The notes under the pieces were generated by a model. It made no database searches. It was not told where the DNA came from and saw only the letters and a program-made list of their open reading frames with translations. Positions 25,869-35,086 of a stretch of 64,000 nt of DNA are shown one piece after another. This stretch comes from Flavobacterium anseongense (GTDB taxonomy: Bacteria; Bacteroidota; Bacteroidia; Flavobacteriales; Flavobacteriaceae), in assembly GCF_021608185.1 (NCBI RefSeq), contig NZ_JAKIHN010000005.1:124001-188000 (forward strand), written 5' to 3'. Made by a program: the position numbers and the translations under genes. Numbering within the stretch: the stretch's first letter is position 1; every line of letters begins with the position of its first letter.

Positions 25869-26957
25869 ATGAAAATAACAATAGTCGCAGGCGCAAGACC
25901 TAACTTCATAAAAATCGCACCCATTATCAAAGCGATAGAAAAAAAGCAAAACGAAGGAGCAAAAGTTTCCTATCGTTTGGTTCACACTGGCCAACACTAC
26001 GATAAAAACCTAAGCGATACTTTTTTTGAAGAATTAAATATTCCGCATCCAAATGCAAATCTGGAAGTAAAAAGCGGTTCACAATCGGTGCAAACAGCTG
26101 CCATTATGATTGCCTTTGAAGAAGAGCTATTGCAAAACCCATGTGATTTGGTTTTGGTTGTTGGCGATGTCAATTCAACTATGGCGTGTGCTATTGTTGC
26201 CAAAAAATTAAACATAAAAGTCACGCACGTTGAAGCCGGAATTCGTTCTGGAGATATGACAATGCCCGAAGAAATAAACAGAATTGTTACGGATAGCATT
26301 ACCGATTATTTCTTTACAACCTCAACCTGGGCCGGAGAAAATCTCTTAAAGTATGGTGCCGAACCTTCGGCAATTCATTTTGTGGGTAACGTGATGATTG
26401 ATACTTTATACCAAAATTTAGATAGAATTTCTGCTCCGGATTTTTGGAACGAATTTCATTTAGAAACCGGAAATTATATCGTCTTAACATTGCATCGCCC
26501 TGCAAATGTTGATGAAGAAAAATCATTGGTGAATTTATTAGATGGTATTGACAAAATGGTTGGCGATAAAAAAATTATTTTCCCGATTCATCCCAGAACT
26601 AAAGCAATCTTAGGCGAACAAAATCTGAATCTGAAAAATATCCTTTTTGTTGAACCACAAGGCTATTTGAATTTCATGTATTTAATCAAAAACAGTTTTG
26701 CTGTCATTACAGATTCAGGTGGCATTTCAGAAGAAACTACAGTTCTTGGGATTCCGTGTTTTACGATGCGAAACAATACCGAAAGACCCGAAACACAAAC
26801 CATCGGTACAAATACTTTAGTGGGTACTTCGATTGAAAATTTAGAAAAAGTATTTGGAGAATTTCTGGCAAATGGTCCAAGAAAAGCAGGAATTCCAGAG
26901 CTTTGGGATGGTAAAGCTTCCGATAGGATAATCGATATTTTGCTTTCAAAAAAATAA
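25869..26957 (+). CDS. wecB: UDP-N-acetylglucosamine 2-epimerase (non-hydrolysing)
   Basis: This is a family member that interconverts UDP-GlcNAc and UDP-ManNAc or acts on a related UDP-amino sugar. The 362-residue protein shows GARPNFIKIAP at the start and VVGDVNSTMA near 95. HVEAGIRSGDMTMPEEINR near 118-136 and LTLHRPANVD near 208 carry the conserved Asp, Glu and His residues. No wecC dehydrogenase is in the window. FnlC/WbjD-type epimerases share this fold and are an alternative, given the WbuB-like transferase that follows with a one-base overlap (TAATG). Confidence 0.88.
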   Translation: MKITIVAGARPNFIKIAPIIKAIEKKQNEGAKVSYRLVHTGQHYDKNLSDTFFEELNIPHPNANLEVKSGSQSVQTAAIMIAFEEELLQNPCDLVLVVGDVNSTMACAIVAKKLNIKVTHVEAGIRSGDMTMPEEINRIVTDSITDYFFTTSTWAGENLLKYGAEPSAIHFVGNVMIDTLYQNLDRISAPDFWNEFHLETGNYIVLTLHRPANVDEEKSLVNLLDGIDKMVGDKKIIFPIHPRTKAILGEQNLNLKNILFVEPQGYLNFMYLIKNSFAVITDSGGISEETTVLGIPCFTMRNNTERPETQTIGTNTLVGTSIENLEKVFGEFLANGPRKAGIPELWDGKASDRIIDILLSKK

Positions 26958-28141
26958 TGGAAGAAATTCTAATCATATCCAATTATTATCCGCCGGAAAA
27001 AGGTGCAGCTGCCAATAGAATTGAGCAGTTGGCCTTAAAATTAAATCAAAACAACTATAAAGTTTCGGTTATTTGCCCGCTTGGGAATTACCCAAAAGGA
27101 GCATTATTTCCGGAATATAAAGGTAAGTTTTCGGTAACTGAAAACCGAGATAATATAACTGTAAAACGTCTTTGGATTTATCCTAGTGTCAGCAAAAATT
27201 TACTGGTTCGGATTATTTCTGTTCTGTCATTTTCGGTTACCTTGTTTTTTTATTTATTATTCAAAAAAACGCCAAAGAAAGTAGTTGTTCAATCGCCGCC
27301 TTTATTGTTATCTTTTATTTCAGTTTTTGTGCTTTCGCTAAAAAGAAAAAAAATAATTTTGAACATTTCCGATTTATGGCCATTGGCTGCTATCGAATTG
27401 AATGCTCTGAAAAATGGCTCATTATCACATAAATTTTCGTTGTTTTTTGAACGCTATATTTATAAAAAAGCGACTTTGATTTTAGGACAATCCAACGAAA
27501 TTATAACACACGTTCATACTTTATTTCCGGATAAAAAATGTTTTTTATATCGCAATTTTCCCGATCATAGTATTTCTGAAATGGAATTAAAAACGGAAGA
27601 AAATCAACCCATAAAAATTTTCTATGCCGGACTTCTCGGAATTGCGCAAGGTGTATTCGAATTGTGTCAAAAAATCGATTTAAAAGGACTAAATATAGAA
27701 TTTCACATCTTTGGCGATGGTGCCGAAAAAACGCAAATAGAAGGGCTGATTTCGTCTGAAAAGGAACAGCAACTATTCTTCAACGGAATGTTAGACAGAA
27801 AGGAATTACACGAAAGAATAAAATCGTTCGACGTTGCCATTGTTCCTTTAAAAACAAGAATTTATGGTTCAGTTCCTTCTAAGATTTTTGAATATGGTTC
27901 GCTTGGATTTCCGATACTTTATTTTGGTGGCGGTGAAGGCGAAACTATAGTTAACGACAATAAGTTAGGTTGGGTTGCAGCTGTTGGAAACTATGAAGAT
28001 TTGAATGAAAAACTTAAGGTCATTTCAACCATCAAAAAATCGGAATTGGATGTAATGAAAAAGCAGATTTTCGAAAAAGCGCTAAAAGAATTTGATTTAG
28101 ATAATCAAATGAAAATACTAATAGAAAAGGGTGTTTTCTAA
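26957..28141 (+). CDS. glycosyltransferase family 4 (WbuB-like)
   Basis: This 394-residue GT-B glycosyltransferase has the N-terminal NYYPPEKGAAANRIEQLA typical of WbuB-type enzymes. The C-terminal nucleotide-sugar site includes the segment FEYGSLGFPILYFGGGEGE. WbuB proteins transfer an N-acetyl amino sugar such as FucNAc, so a similar amino-sugar donor is plausible. The start overlaps the wecB stop by one base, and its end overlaps the converging sugar transferase gene by four bases. Confidence 0.82.
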   Translation: MEEILIISNYYPPEKGAAANRIEQLALKLNQNNYKVSVICPLGNYPKGALFPEYKGKFSVTENRDNITVKRLWIYPSVSKNLLVRIISVLSFSVTLFFYLLFKKTPKKVVVQSPPLLLSFISVFVLSLKRKKIILNISDLWPLAAIELNALKNGSLSHKFSLFFERYIYKKATLILGQSNEIITHVHTLFPDKKCFLYRNFPDHSISEMELKTEENQPIKIFYAGLLGIAQGVFELCQKIDLKGLNIEFHIFGDGAEKTQIEGLISSEKEQQLFFNGMLDRKELHERIKSFDVAIVPLKTRIYGSVPSKIFEYGSLGFPILYFGGGEGETIVNDNKLGWVAAVGNYEDLNEKLKVISTIKKSELDVMKKQIFEKALKEFDLDNQMKILIEKGVF

Positions 28142-29505
28142 TACGCTTTGTCTTCTCCTTTGAAGATATTAAATACCGTTTGGAAAATGATTTTGATGTC
28201 CATAATCAGCGACCAGTTTTCGATATAAAAGACATCGAGTTTTATACGGTTTACCATGTCTTCTTCAGTTTCAATTTCTCCTCTAAATCCTTTCACCTGA
28301 GCTAAACCGGTAATGCCTGGTTTTACATAATGACGAATCATGTATTTCTTAATCTTACTGGCATAAGCTTTATTTTGTGACCATAAGTGTGGTCTTGGCC
28401 CAACAACCGACATTTCTCCGAACAAAACATTAAAAAACTGAGGCAGCTCATCCATACTGGTTTTTCGCATAAATTTCCCCATCTTGGTAACTCTCGGATC
28501 ATTTTTGGAAGCTTCTTTTTCGGTATATCCATTTACCTGCATAGAACGAAATTTATAACAGAAAAACTCTTCCTCATCAATTCCAGGTCTTCCTTGTTTA
28601 AAAAACACTGGCCCTCTTGATTCTAACTTTATCAAAATTGCCAAAATAGGAATTAACCACGACAATAAAAGAATGATAACTACTAATGAGAAGATCACAT
28701 CAAAAGCGCGCTTTACACCTTTTATTATTGGATTGTGTAATTGTGTTTTTTGTAATGAGAGTACCGGAAATAATTCGTAATAATCAACTTTTAAGTTTTT
28801 CGAAAAAATTTCTTTAGTATCAGGAATAAATTTTATTGCCTTTTTATTATCATCGGCAAACTCTACTAACTCTTTAAGTTTTTCGTTTGAAATTTCATTT
28901 AAAGAACAGTAGATTTCATCCACTTTATTATCGATAACAAACTGATTTAAATCCTCAATTCTTCCTTTGATTTCGGGATTTTGTTTTTTATCCGAAAAGT
29001 AACCTAAGAATCTATAACCATAATCTTTCCTCGTTTCAAATACTTCCTTTAGCCTTATTGCTTCGGGTGTAAATCCGATGATAACGGCATTTCTAAAATT
29101 GCTCCCCGTTACAATTCTATATTTTTTTAAGTAAAAAAACCAGAAATATTTAAAGGTTACAATAATGCAAAAACTAATAGTCATATAAATTGCAATTGCT
29201 TTTCCACTAAAAATTGCCGTTTTGGCAAATGGGAAAAAAGCAATAACAACCAATAAAAAAACGCTGAATTGTTTGACTAACTTCGTAACGATTTCAACGG
29301 GAGTTGTAAATCGATACACTTCATAATACTTTACAAGTACAGCAATTACAATCCATGTAAATGTTTGGTACAACAAATAGTAAAACTGATTAAGGTTCAG
29401 TTCTCTGAAGAAATATAAACTCAAAGACGTTATTACAACCAGATCAAAAAGAATATTTATCGGTCTAATATATTTTGAGTATCTACCTGTTTGTTGTGCA
29501 ACCAT
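28138..29505 (-). CDS. polyprenyl-phosphate sugar-1-phosphate transferase
   Basis: This is a WcaJ-type initiating enzyme that loads the first sugar-1-phosphate onto undecaprenyl phosphate. The 455-residue protein has four N-terminal membrane helices and a CoA-binding-like middle region (NAVIIGFTPEAIRLKEVF). A further helix precedes the catalytic bacterial sugar transferase domain (FDVIFSLVVI, KFRSMQVNG, RKTSMDELPQF, VGPRPHL, KPGITGLAQV). It ends the minus-strand module 32.9-28.1 kb and should start assembly of the repeat unit. Confidence 0.93.
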   Translation of the reverse strand: MVAQQTGRYSKYIRPINILFDLVVITSLSLYFFRELNLNQFYYLLYQTFTWIVIAVLVKYYEVYRFTTPVEIVTKLVKQFSVFLLVVIAFFPFAKTAIFSGKAIAIYMTISFCIIVTFKYFWFFYLKKYRIVTGSNFRNAVIIGFTPEAIRLKEVFETRKDYGYRFLGYFSDKKQNPEIKGRIEDLNQFVIDNKVDEIYCSLNEISNEKLKELVEFADDNKKAIKFIPDTKEIFSKNLKVDYYELFPVLSLQKTQLHNPIIKGVKRAFDVIFSLVVIILLLSWLIPILAILIKLESRGPVFFKQGRPGIDEEEFFCYKFRSMQVNGYTEKEASKNDPRVTKMGKFMRKTSMDELPQFFNVLFGEMSVVGPRPHLWSQNKAYASKIKKYMIRHYVKPGITGLAQVKGFRGEIETEEDMVNRIKLDVFYIENWSLIMDIKIIFQTVFNIFKGEDKAY

Positions 29506-29511
29506 ATACTA

Positions 29512-30495
29512 CTAGTGGATATATCCTTTAAAATCTTTGTGTTCTTCTTTTAAAAGTTCTTCAGATGAAAGAGATTTAAAATATTCATATGTCAATTTCA
29601 TTCCTTCTTCTCTTGAAACTTTAGCTTCCCAACCTAAAATGTTTTTAGCTCGGGTAGTGTCCGGTTGCCTTTGCATTGGATCATTAATTGGCAACGGATG
29701 ATAAACAACCTTTTGATTTGTTCCTGTCAATTTTATAATTTCATCGGCAAAATCCTTAATGGTAATTTCGTTAGGATTGCCAATATTTACAGGTTGTGAA
29801 TAATCGGAGTGCAGCAATCTGAAAATTCCTTCGACCTGATCTGTTACATAGCAAAACGAGCGGGTTTGACTTCCGTCTCCAAAAATCGTTAAGTCTTCTC
29901 CACGCAATGCTTGTCCGATAAATGCAGGAATAACACGTCCGTCATTGAGTCGCATTCTTGGTCCATAAGTATTGAATATTCTAACGATTCTGGTTTCTAC
30001 GCCATGAAAAGTGTGGTATGCCATTGTGATTGATTCCTGAAACCGTTTGGCTTCATCATACACGCCTCTTGGTCCAATGGTATTTACATTCCCGTAATAG
30101 TCTTCTGTTTGTGGATGCACTAACGGATCACCATAAATTTCAGAAGTTGAAGCAATAAGAATTCTGGCTTTTTTTACACGTGCTAAACCCAAAAGATTAT
30201 GGGTTCCGAGCGAACCAACCTTTAAGGTTTGAATGGGAATTTTTAAATAATCTATTGGACTTGCAGGTGATGCAAAATGAAGAATATAATCTAGATTTCC
30301 CGGTACATGAACAAACTTGGTTACATCGTGATGATAAAATTCAAAATTTTTGAGTTTGAATAAATGCTCAATATTCTTTAAATCGCCCGTTATCAAATTA
30401 TCCATTCCAATAACGTAATAACCTTCAGCTATAAAACGATCACAAAGATGTGAGCCCAAAAAACCAGCTGCACCGGTAATTAATATTCTTTTCAT
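29512..30495 (-). CDS. UDP-glucuronate decarboxylase (UDP-xylose synthase)
   Basis: This is a short-chain dehydrogenase-type sugar nucleotide enzyme. It has the NAD loop [12 protein letters not shown] near residue 7, [10 protein letters not shown] near 118 and the catalytic Tyr and Lys in GVYDEAKR. The overall sequence follows UXS enzymes closely, including [12 protein letters not shown] and [12 protein letters not shown]. The expected product is UDP-xylose. UDP-glucose dehydrogenase, which supplies the substrate, is not in the window. It lies 6 bases before the sugar transferase gene. Confidence 0.9.
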   Translation of the reverse strand: MKRILITGAAGFLGSHLCDRFIAEGYYVIGMDNLITGDLKNIEHLFKLKNFEFYHHDVTKFVHVPGNLDYILHFASPASPIDYLKIPIQTLKVGSLGTHNLLGLARVKKARILIASTSEIYGDPLVHPQTEDYYGNVNTIGPRGVYDEAKRFQESITMAYHTFHGVETRIVRIFNTYGPRMRLNDGRVIPAFIGQALRGEDLTIFGDGSQTRSFCYVTDQVEGIFRLLHSDYSQPVNIGNPNEITIKDFADEIIKLTGTNQKVVYHPLPINDPMQRQPDTTRAKNILGWEAKVSREEGMKLTYEYFKSLSSEELLKEEHKDFKGYIH

Positions 30496-30501
30496 ATTTT
30501 C

Positions 30502-31872
30502 TTATTCTGCTTTTGAGCCATTATGAACATCCCGAAGCTTCGGAACTGAATTAAAAAGGCAATACATCATGGTAAAAAACACAACGCCTCGCTGTCTCCA
30601 TAAAAATGATTCGGTCAAAAATAAACTTATCATTAGAAATGCGAAAGCAAAATGTACAAAATCTTTTGATTTAATTGCATTTTTAACGTTAACAATCAAC
30701 AAAAATAACAATAGTATAAAACCAAAAACACCCAATTCGGCAAAATTTTGAACATATTGATTGTGAAAATTCTTTGATTGATAACCACTATCCGAATCAT
30801 TTTCAACTCCCATGTAAAGATTATACTGTATTGCTTTTTCTTTGATTTTTGAGTAAGAAGCATTCAATCCGAAACCTGTAAAGAATGCATTATTTTCATT
30901 TATTAATTCTCTGAAAATTCTAAATTGATACACCCGAAATGCAGTTCCGTTAAAGTAATCATTAGGTGTAAACGTTGGGTTTGACCATGCTTCTTTTAAA
31001 CTTACATAATGAACACTTTGCGGAATTCCTTCGATTACATCGGCGCTTAAGCTTTTGTCTGTATTGGTTTGGAATTCAACTTTAAACCGGTCTTTTATCC
31101 TTCCTATTGAGAAAATTATTCCGACTAACAATCCAAAAACAATTAGGTTTCGCAGCCTTAATTTATGGGCTGTTTTTGAAAAAAAGAAAATGTGTATCAG
31201 CGAAAGAAATACAACTACGAGTATGATGTTTTTGGAAGATAGGAGTAATATAAATCCAAAAAGCAAAATAGAAAATAAGGTTTCAATCTTGGATTTTATC
31301 TCCTTGGTAAAAAAATAAAAAAACGCAACAGCAACAAAGACTGACATGTGTATGGCATTCAGCAGTTTAGGGACAAGCCCATAGTCTTTTTCATTTTCAC
31401 CATGATAAAAGAACATTCTTGCGTCACCAAATATAAAATAGCGAATTATTGCTCTGATTAAATAGTATAAAACAAAGGCAACAATAACATAGCTGTAATA
31501 TTCTATGATTTTCTTTTTCTGTTCTGAAGTATTTGTTTTAAAAATCAGAAAGCCAAGCGGAATTATAAGCAATGGAACTTCCTTTGACAAAGCAGCAAGT
31601 GTTTCCTTCGAATCTATAGACCAGAAATAGGAAAGTACCATTAAAACGTATAGCAGGATTGGAAAAATTAACTCTTTTTGAAATTTAATCGTTTCCTTTT
31701 TGAAAGTAATAAAAGCGACTAACAAAAATATTCCCATAGAAATATTGTTTATCGCAAAAGCTAAAGGAATGGTAGAGAGAACTAAAAGTATTGGAATAAA
31801 AGAGTTGTTACTCTTATTTTCTTTTATCAGATTTTGAATAACATTCTTCGAAAAGTTGTAAATATTCCCCAT
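30502..31872 (-). CDS. O-antigen ligase/polymerase family membrane protein
   Basis: The 456-residue protein has about ten to twelve membrane helices and a large loop between later helices, containing GFGLNASYSKIKEKA and FHNQYVQNFAELGVFG. The FHN...ELG pattern is typical of the WaaL/Wzy family. Whether it is a ligase or a polymerase cannot be told. The start codon lies 59 bases inside the preceding glycosyltransferase gene, an unusually long overlap. No shorter ATG in a sensible place was found. A second protein of this type is encoded at 37478-38728. Confidence 0.8.
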   Translation of the reverse strand: MGNIYNFSKNVIQNLIKENKSNNSFIPILLVLSTIPLAFAINNISMGIFLLVAFITFKKETIKFQKELIFPILLYVLMVLSYFWSIDSKETLAALSKEVPLLIIPLGFLIFKTNTSEQKKKIIEYYSYVIVAFVLYYLIRAIIRYFIFGDARMFFYHGENEKDYGLVPKLLNAIHMSVFVAVAFFYFFTKEIKSKIETLFSILLFGFILLLSSKNIILVVVFLSLIHIFFFSKTAHKLRLRNLIVFGLLVGIIFSIGRIKDRFKVEFQTNTDKSLSADVIEGIPQSVHYVSLKEAWSNPTFTPNDYFNGTAFRVYQFRIFRELINENNAFFTGFGLNASYSKIKEKAIQYNLYMGVENDSDSGYQSKNFHNQYVQNFAELGVFGFILLLFLLIVNVKNAIKSKDFVHFAFAFLMISLFLTESFLWRQRGVVFFTMMYCLFNSVPKLRDVHNGSKAE

Positions 31873-32920
31873 TTATTTTTTCCCAATTAAATTCGTTCAC
31901 AATCGAATCAAAATTGTTTTGAACCAATCGCAAGTTATCATTTTTTTTGATTGTATTCAGAATATTTTTTACTTCAGCAGGATTGGAAAAATAATAACTA
32001 TTCTCCTTTAAAATTCCTCTATTAAAATCATTGTTATGAGCTATCACCAAAGCTCTCGAAGCCATAGCTTCTAACAACGATGGGTTTGTTCCGCCAACAG
32101 AATGTCCGTGAAAATATAAATTAGAAAAATAACGAAGATTATTCAAATGTTCCAAATTATAGATTCCACCTACGAATCGGATATTCGAGTGGTTTTTGAA
32201 TTTGTTTTTCAGGTATTCCCCATACTTAGTCATGTGTTTTCCAACTACTAATATTGGCATTTTATCCTCATTCATGGCTACACCTTCCAGAACCATATCC
32301 AGATTATTTTCCGGTTCAAAGCGCGCCATTATCATATTGTAGTTTTCTTTTTCTACGTTGTATTCCTTTAAAAAATCTTCGTTTGGAGCAGAAAAAGGAT
32401 AAGCACCATAAGCGATATAGGTTGAGTCCTTTTTGTATTTTTCTTTAAGGAATTTTTCAATCCCCAACGAATCCGAAACCAAAAAGTCACTATTATTTGC
32501 TGCCAATCTTTCGGCAAATTTTAGAAATTGCTGAACGGGTTTAGAGTATTTTGTTCTTTTCCACTCTAATCCATCCATATTAGTAATAATGATTGATTTT
32601 TTAGGCAACAAAAAATGCCAAACCGAATTGCTTGTATAGCCTAATTGCAAAATGATGTCGAAATCTCTTTTGCGTGAATCCATGATGCAATTAAAATCAT
32701 AGATAAATTGCCCAAAGGTTCCCAGTTTGTATTCCGGATCATACTGATGAATTATGTTTACACCGTGAAAGTTTTTTTCCTGAAAAGGATGATCGTGAGA
32801 GTTATAGCAATACACCTCATGACCTTTTTTGGCTAGATACACCGAAAAAAATTCGGCGAACTGCTCAAAACCTCCGTAATAATTGGGCACACCACGAGTT
32901 CCTAGTATGGCTATTTTCAT
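31814..32920 (-). CDS. glycosyltransferase family 4 with DUF1972 domain
   Basis: The 368-residue protein has the N-terminal DUF1972 signature (ILGTRGVPNYYGGFEQFAE) found in Cps2T-like rhamnosyltransferases. The C-terminal GT4 donor site includes GGTNPSLLEAMASRALVIAH. It may add rhamnose or another deoxy sugar to the repeat unit. The ATG at 32920 is chosen over a TTG one codon earlier. It is the first gene of the minus-strand module and is preceded by a -7 box. Confidence 0.87.
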   Translation of the reverse strand: MKIAILGTRGVPNYYGGFEQFAEFFSVYLAKKGHEVYCYNSHDHPFQEKNFHGVNIIHQYDPEYKLGTFGQFIYDFNCIMDSRKRDFDIILQLGYTSNSVWHFLLPKKSIIITNMDGLEWKRTKYSKPVQQFLKFAERLAANNSDFLVSDSLGIEKFLKEKYKKDSTYIAYGAYPFSAPNEDFLKEYNVEKENYNMIMARFEPENNLDMVLEGVAMNEDKMPILVVGKHMTKYGEYLKNKFKNHSNIRFVGGIYNLEHLNNLRYFSNLYFHGHSVGGTNPSLLEAMASRALVIAHNNDFNRGILKENSYYFSNPAEVKNILNTIKKNDNLRLVQNNFDSIVNEFNWEKINGEYLQLFEECYSKSDKRK

Positions 32921-32940
32921 CAAAATTTAAACTTAGGTTG

Positions 32941-32948
32941 CAAAAATA
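32941..32948 (-). promoter_or_regulatory. -7 promoter box of the 32.9-28.1 kb operon
   Basis: On the minus strand this reads TATTTTTG, an exact TAnnTTTG match 20 bases before the DUF1972 glycosyltransferase ATG. It would drive the four-gene module ending with the initiating sugar transferase. Confidence 0.55.
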
Positions 32949-33015
32949 ACTTTTTTAGTAGTTTAAAAAAATTATTGTCCGGTCAGTTTGATAAAAGTAT
33001 TTCTATAATAAACCA

Positions 33016-33023
33016 TATATTTG
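33016..33023 (+). promoter_or_regulatory. -7 promoter box of the gmd-colC-colD operon
   Basis: TATATTTG matches TAnnTTTG and lies 22 bases before the gmd ATG. A TTTG at 32987-32990 is 25 bases upstream, somewhat too far for a standard -33 box. Confidence 0.5.
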
Positions 33024-33045
33024 TAATCAAGATTAAAAATTTGAA

Positions 33046-34131
33046 ATGAAGAAAGCTTTAATTACAGGTATTAACGGGCAAGATGGTTCCTATCTTGCGG
33101 AGTTTTTGCTTGAAAAAGGATACGAAGTTCACGGAATAATAAGACGAAGTTCTACGTTTAACACCGAAAGAATTGAACACTTGTATATTGAATCCTTAAT
33201 CCGTGATTTACATAGGGATAAAAAAATTCAATTGCATTATGGTGACATGACCGATTCTACCAATTTGATTCGGTTGGTTCAGCAAATTAAACCTGATGAA
33301 ATCTATAATTTGGCAGCACAGTCTCATGTTAAAGTTTCTTTTGACATGCCCGAATATACTGCCGAAACAGATGCTGTTGGTACACTTCGTTTGCTCGAAG
33401 CCGTAAGAATTTGTGATTTGGTTGGCAAAACTAAAATATACCAAGCCTCTACTTCGGAATTGTATGGAAAAGTACAGGAAGTTCCGCAAAAAGAAACCAC
33501 GCCATTTTATCCGCGTTCTCCATATGGCGTTGCAAAATTATATGCCTTTTGGATTACCAAAAACTACAGAGAATCTTATAACATTTTTGCTGTTAACGGA
33601 ATTCTGTTTAATCACGAATCCGAACGTCGTGGAGAAACTTTTGTTACCAGAAAAATCACGCTTTCGGCATCAAGGATAGCTCACGGAATTCAGGAGAAAT
33701 TGTATTTAGGAAACCTTGATGCATTGAGAGATTGGGGTTATGCCAAAGATTATGTAGAATGCATGTGGCTTATGTTACAGCAAGAAACTCCAGAAGATTA
33801 TGTAATTGCAACAGGAATACAACATTCAGTAAGAACCTTTTGCGAATTAGCTTTCAAAGAAGCAGGCATTGAACTCGAATGGCAGGGTGCAGCTGAAAAT
33901 GAAAAAGGTGTTTGCAAAAAAACCGGGAAAGTGCTAATCGAAATTGATCCTAATTATTACAGACCGGCAGAAGTAGAAAGCTTGCTTGGCGATCCAACAA
34001 AAGCAAGAACTGTTTTGGGATGGAATCCTAGCCGAACTTCTATTGATCAACTTGTGAAAATCATGATGAAGCACGATTTAGAGTATGTTGTCCGATTTAA
34101 AGACAGGGATTCTTTAAAGTTGTTTGAATAA
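33046..34131 (+). CDS. gmd: GDP-mannose 4,6-dehydratase
   Basis: It converts GDP-D-mannose to GDP-4-keto-6-deoxy-D-mannose, the branch point for fucose, perosamine and colitose. The 361-residue protein has the NADP loop [14 protein letters not shown] at about residues 8-21. [23 protein letters not shown] near 130 and the catalytic YGVAKLYA near 155 are also present. Length and motifs are normal. It starts a three-gene plus-strand operon whose other members point to GDP-L-colitose. GDP-mannose supply genes (manB, manC) are not in the window. Confidence 0.97.
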   Translation: MKKALITGINGQDGSYLAEFLLEKGYEVHGIIRRSSTFNTERIEHLYIESLIRDLHRDKKIQLHYGDMTDSTNLIRLVQQIKPDEIYNLAAQSHVKVSFDMPEYTAETDAVGTLRLLEAVRICDLVGKTKIYQASTSELYGKVQEVPQKETTPFYPRSPYGVAKLYAFWITKNYRESYNIFAVNGILFNHESERRGETFVTRKITLSASRIAHGIQEKLYLGNLDALRDWGYAKDYVECMWLMLQQETPEDYVIATGIQHSVRTFCELAFKEAGIELEWQGAAENEKGVCKKTGKVLIEIDPNYYRPAEVESLLGDPTKARTVLGWNPSRTSIDQLVKIMMKHDLEYVVRFKDRDSLKLFE

Positions 34132-34159
34132 AATCCGTAACCTTTAAGTGATAAATCCA

Positions 34160-35086
34160 ATGAAGATTTTTTTAACCGGAGGAAATGGAATGGTCGGGAA
34201 AAATATTCTGCATTTTCCGAAAGCAAAAAGTTATGACTTCTTACATCCAAGCAGTGAAGAATTAGACTTAAAAAATTATAGTGCGTTAAGCGATTATATA
34301 AAATTGCATAAACCCGATTTTATTATTCATGCTGCGGGATTTGTAGGTGGAATTCAGGCTAACATTGCAAATCCGGTGAAGTTTTTAACCGAAAATTTAG
34401 AGATTGGAAAAAATATTATTCTGGCTGCAAAAGATAACAATATAAAACATTTCATGAACTTATCCAGTTCTTGTATGTATCCCAGAAATGCCAAAAATCC
34501 TTTATCAGAAGAACTTATTTTGCAAGGCGAATTAGAGCCAACGAATGAAGGTTATGCTTTGGCTAAAATTATCACAACCCGACTTTGTGAATACATCCAT
34601 AAAGAAGACAATACATTTTTATATAAAACTGTAATTCCGTGTAATTTATATGGAAAATACGATAAGTTTTCCCCGGAACATTCACATATGGTTCCGGCAG
34701 TTATAAAAAAGATATACGAAGCCAAGGTTTCAAACCAAAATCAAATTGATATTTGGGGCGATGGTTTGTCAAGAAGAGAGTTTATGTATGTCGAAGATTT
34801 GGCCGATTTTATTTTTTATGCCATTGAACATTTCGAAACTATGCCGCAAAATATCAACGTTGGACTTGGATTTGATTACACAATAAATGAATATTACCAA
34901 ACCATAGCTAAGGTAATTGGCTTTGAGGGAACTTTTGTTCACGACCTTACCAAACCTGTTGGCATGAAACAAAAATTAATTGACAATACTAAACTGACTC
35001 AGTTTGGATGGAAACATTCAACGTCATTAGAAGCCGGAATTGAAAAAACAGTTGACTATTTTAAAAAACACGTTTTACATGATTAA
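34160..35086 (+). CDS. colC: GDP-sugar epimerase/reductase, ColC or Fcl type
   Basis: The 308-residue short-chain dehydrogenase of the GDP-fucose synthase family has the NADP loop LTGGNGMVGKN, LSSSCMYPRNAKNPLSEE and the catalytic Tyr/Lys in YALAKI. Fcl and ColC share this fold and motifs, so the sequence alone does not separate them. The eight-base overlap with the colD gene, and the lack of a second fcl-like gene, favour ColC. ColC epimerises C5 and reduces C4 of GDP-4-keto-3,6-dideoxymannose to give GDP-L-colitose. If it is Fcl, the product would be GDP-L-fucose. The ATG at 34160 is preferred over a GTG four codons earlier. Confidence 0.72.
   Translation: MKIFLTGGNGMVGKNILHFPKAKSYDFLHPSSEELDLKNYSALSDYIKLHKPDFIIHAAGFVGGIQANIANPVKFLTENLEIGKNIILAAKDNNIKHFMNLSSSCMYPRNAKNPLSEELILQGELEPTNEGYALAKIITTRLCEYIHKEDNTFLYKTVIPCNLYGKYDKFSPEHSHMVPAVIKKIYEAKVSNQNQIDIWGDGLSRREFMYVEDLADFIFYAIEHFETMPQNINVGLGFDYTINEYYQTIAKVIGFEGTFVHDLTKPVGMKQKLIDNTKLTQFGWKHSTSLEAGIEKTVDYFKKHVLHD

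Noticed and set aside
34148-34159. GTG start for the fcl/colC gene
   Set aside because: The ATG four codons later begins directly at the conserved first beta strand (MKIFLTGG) and is the usual start in the family.
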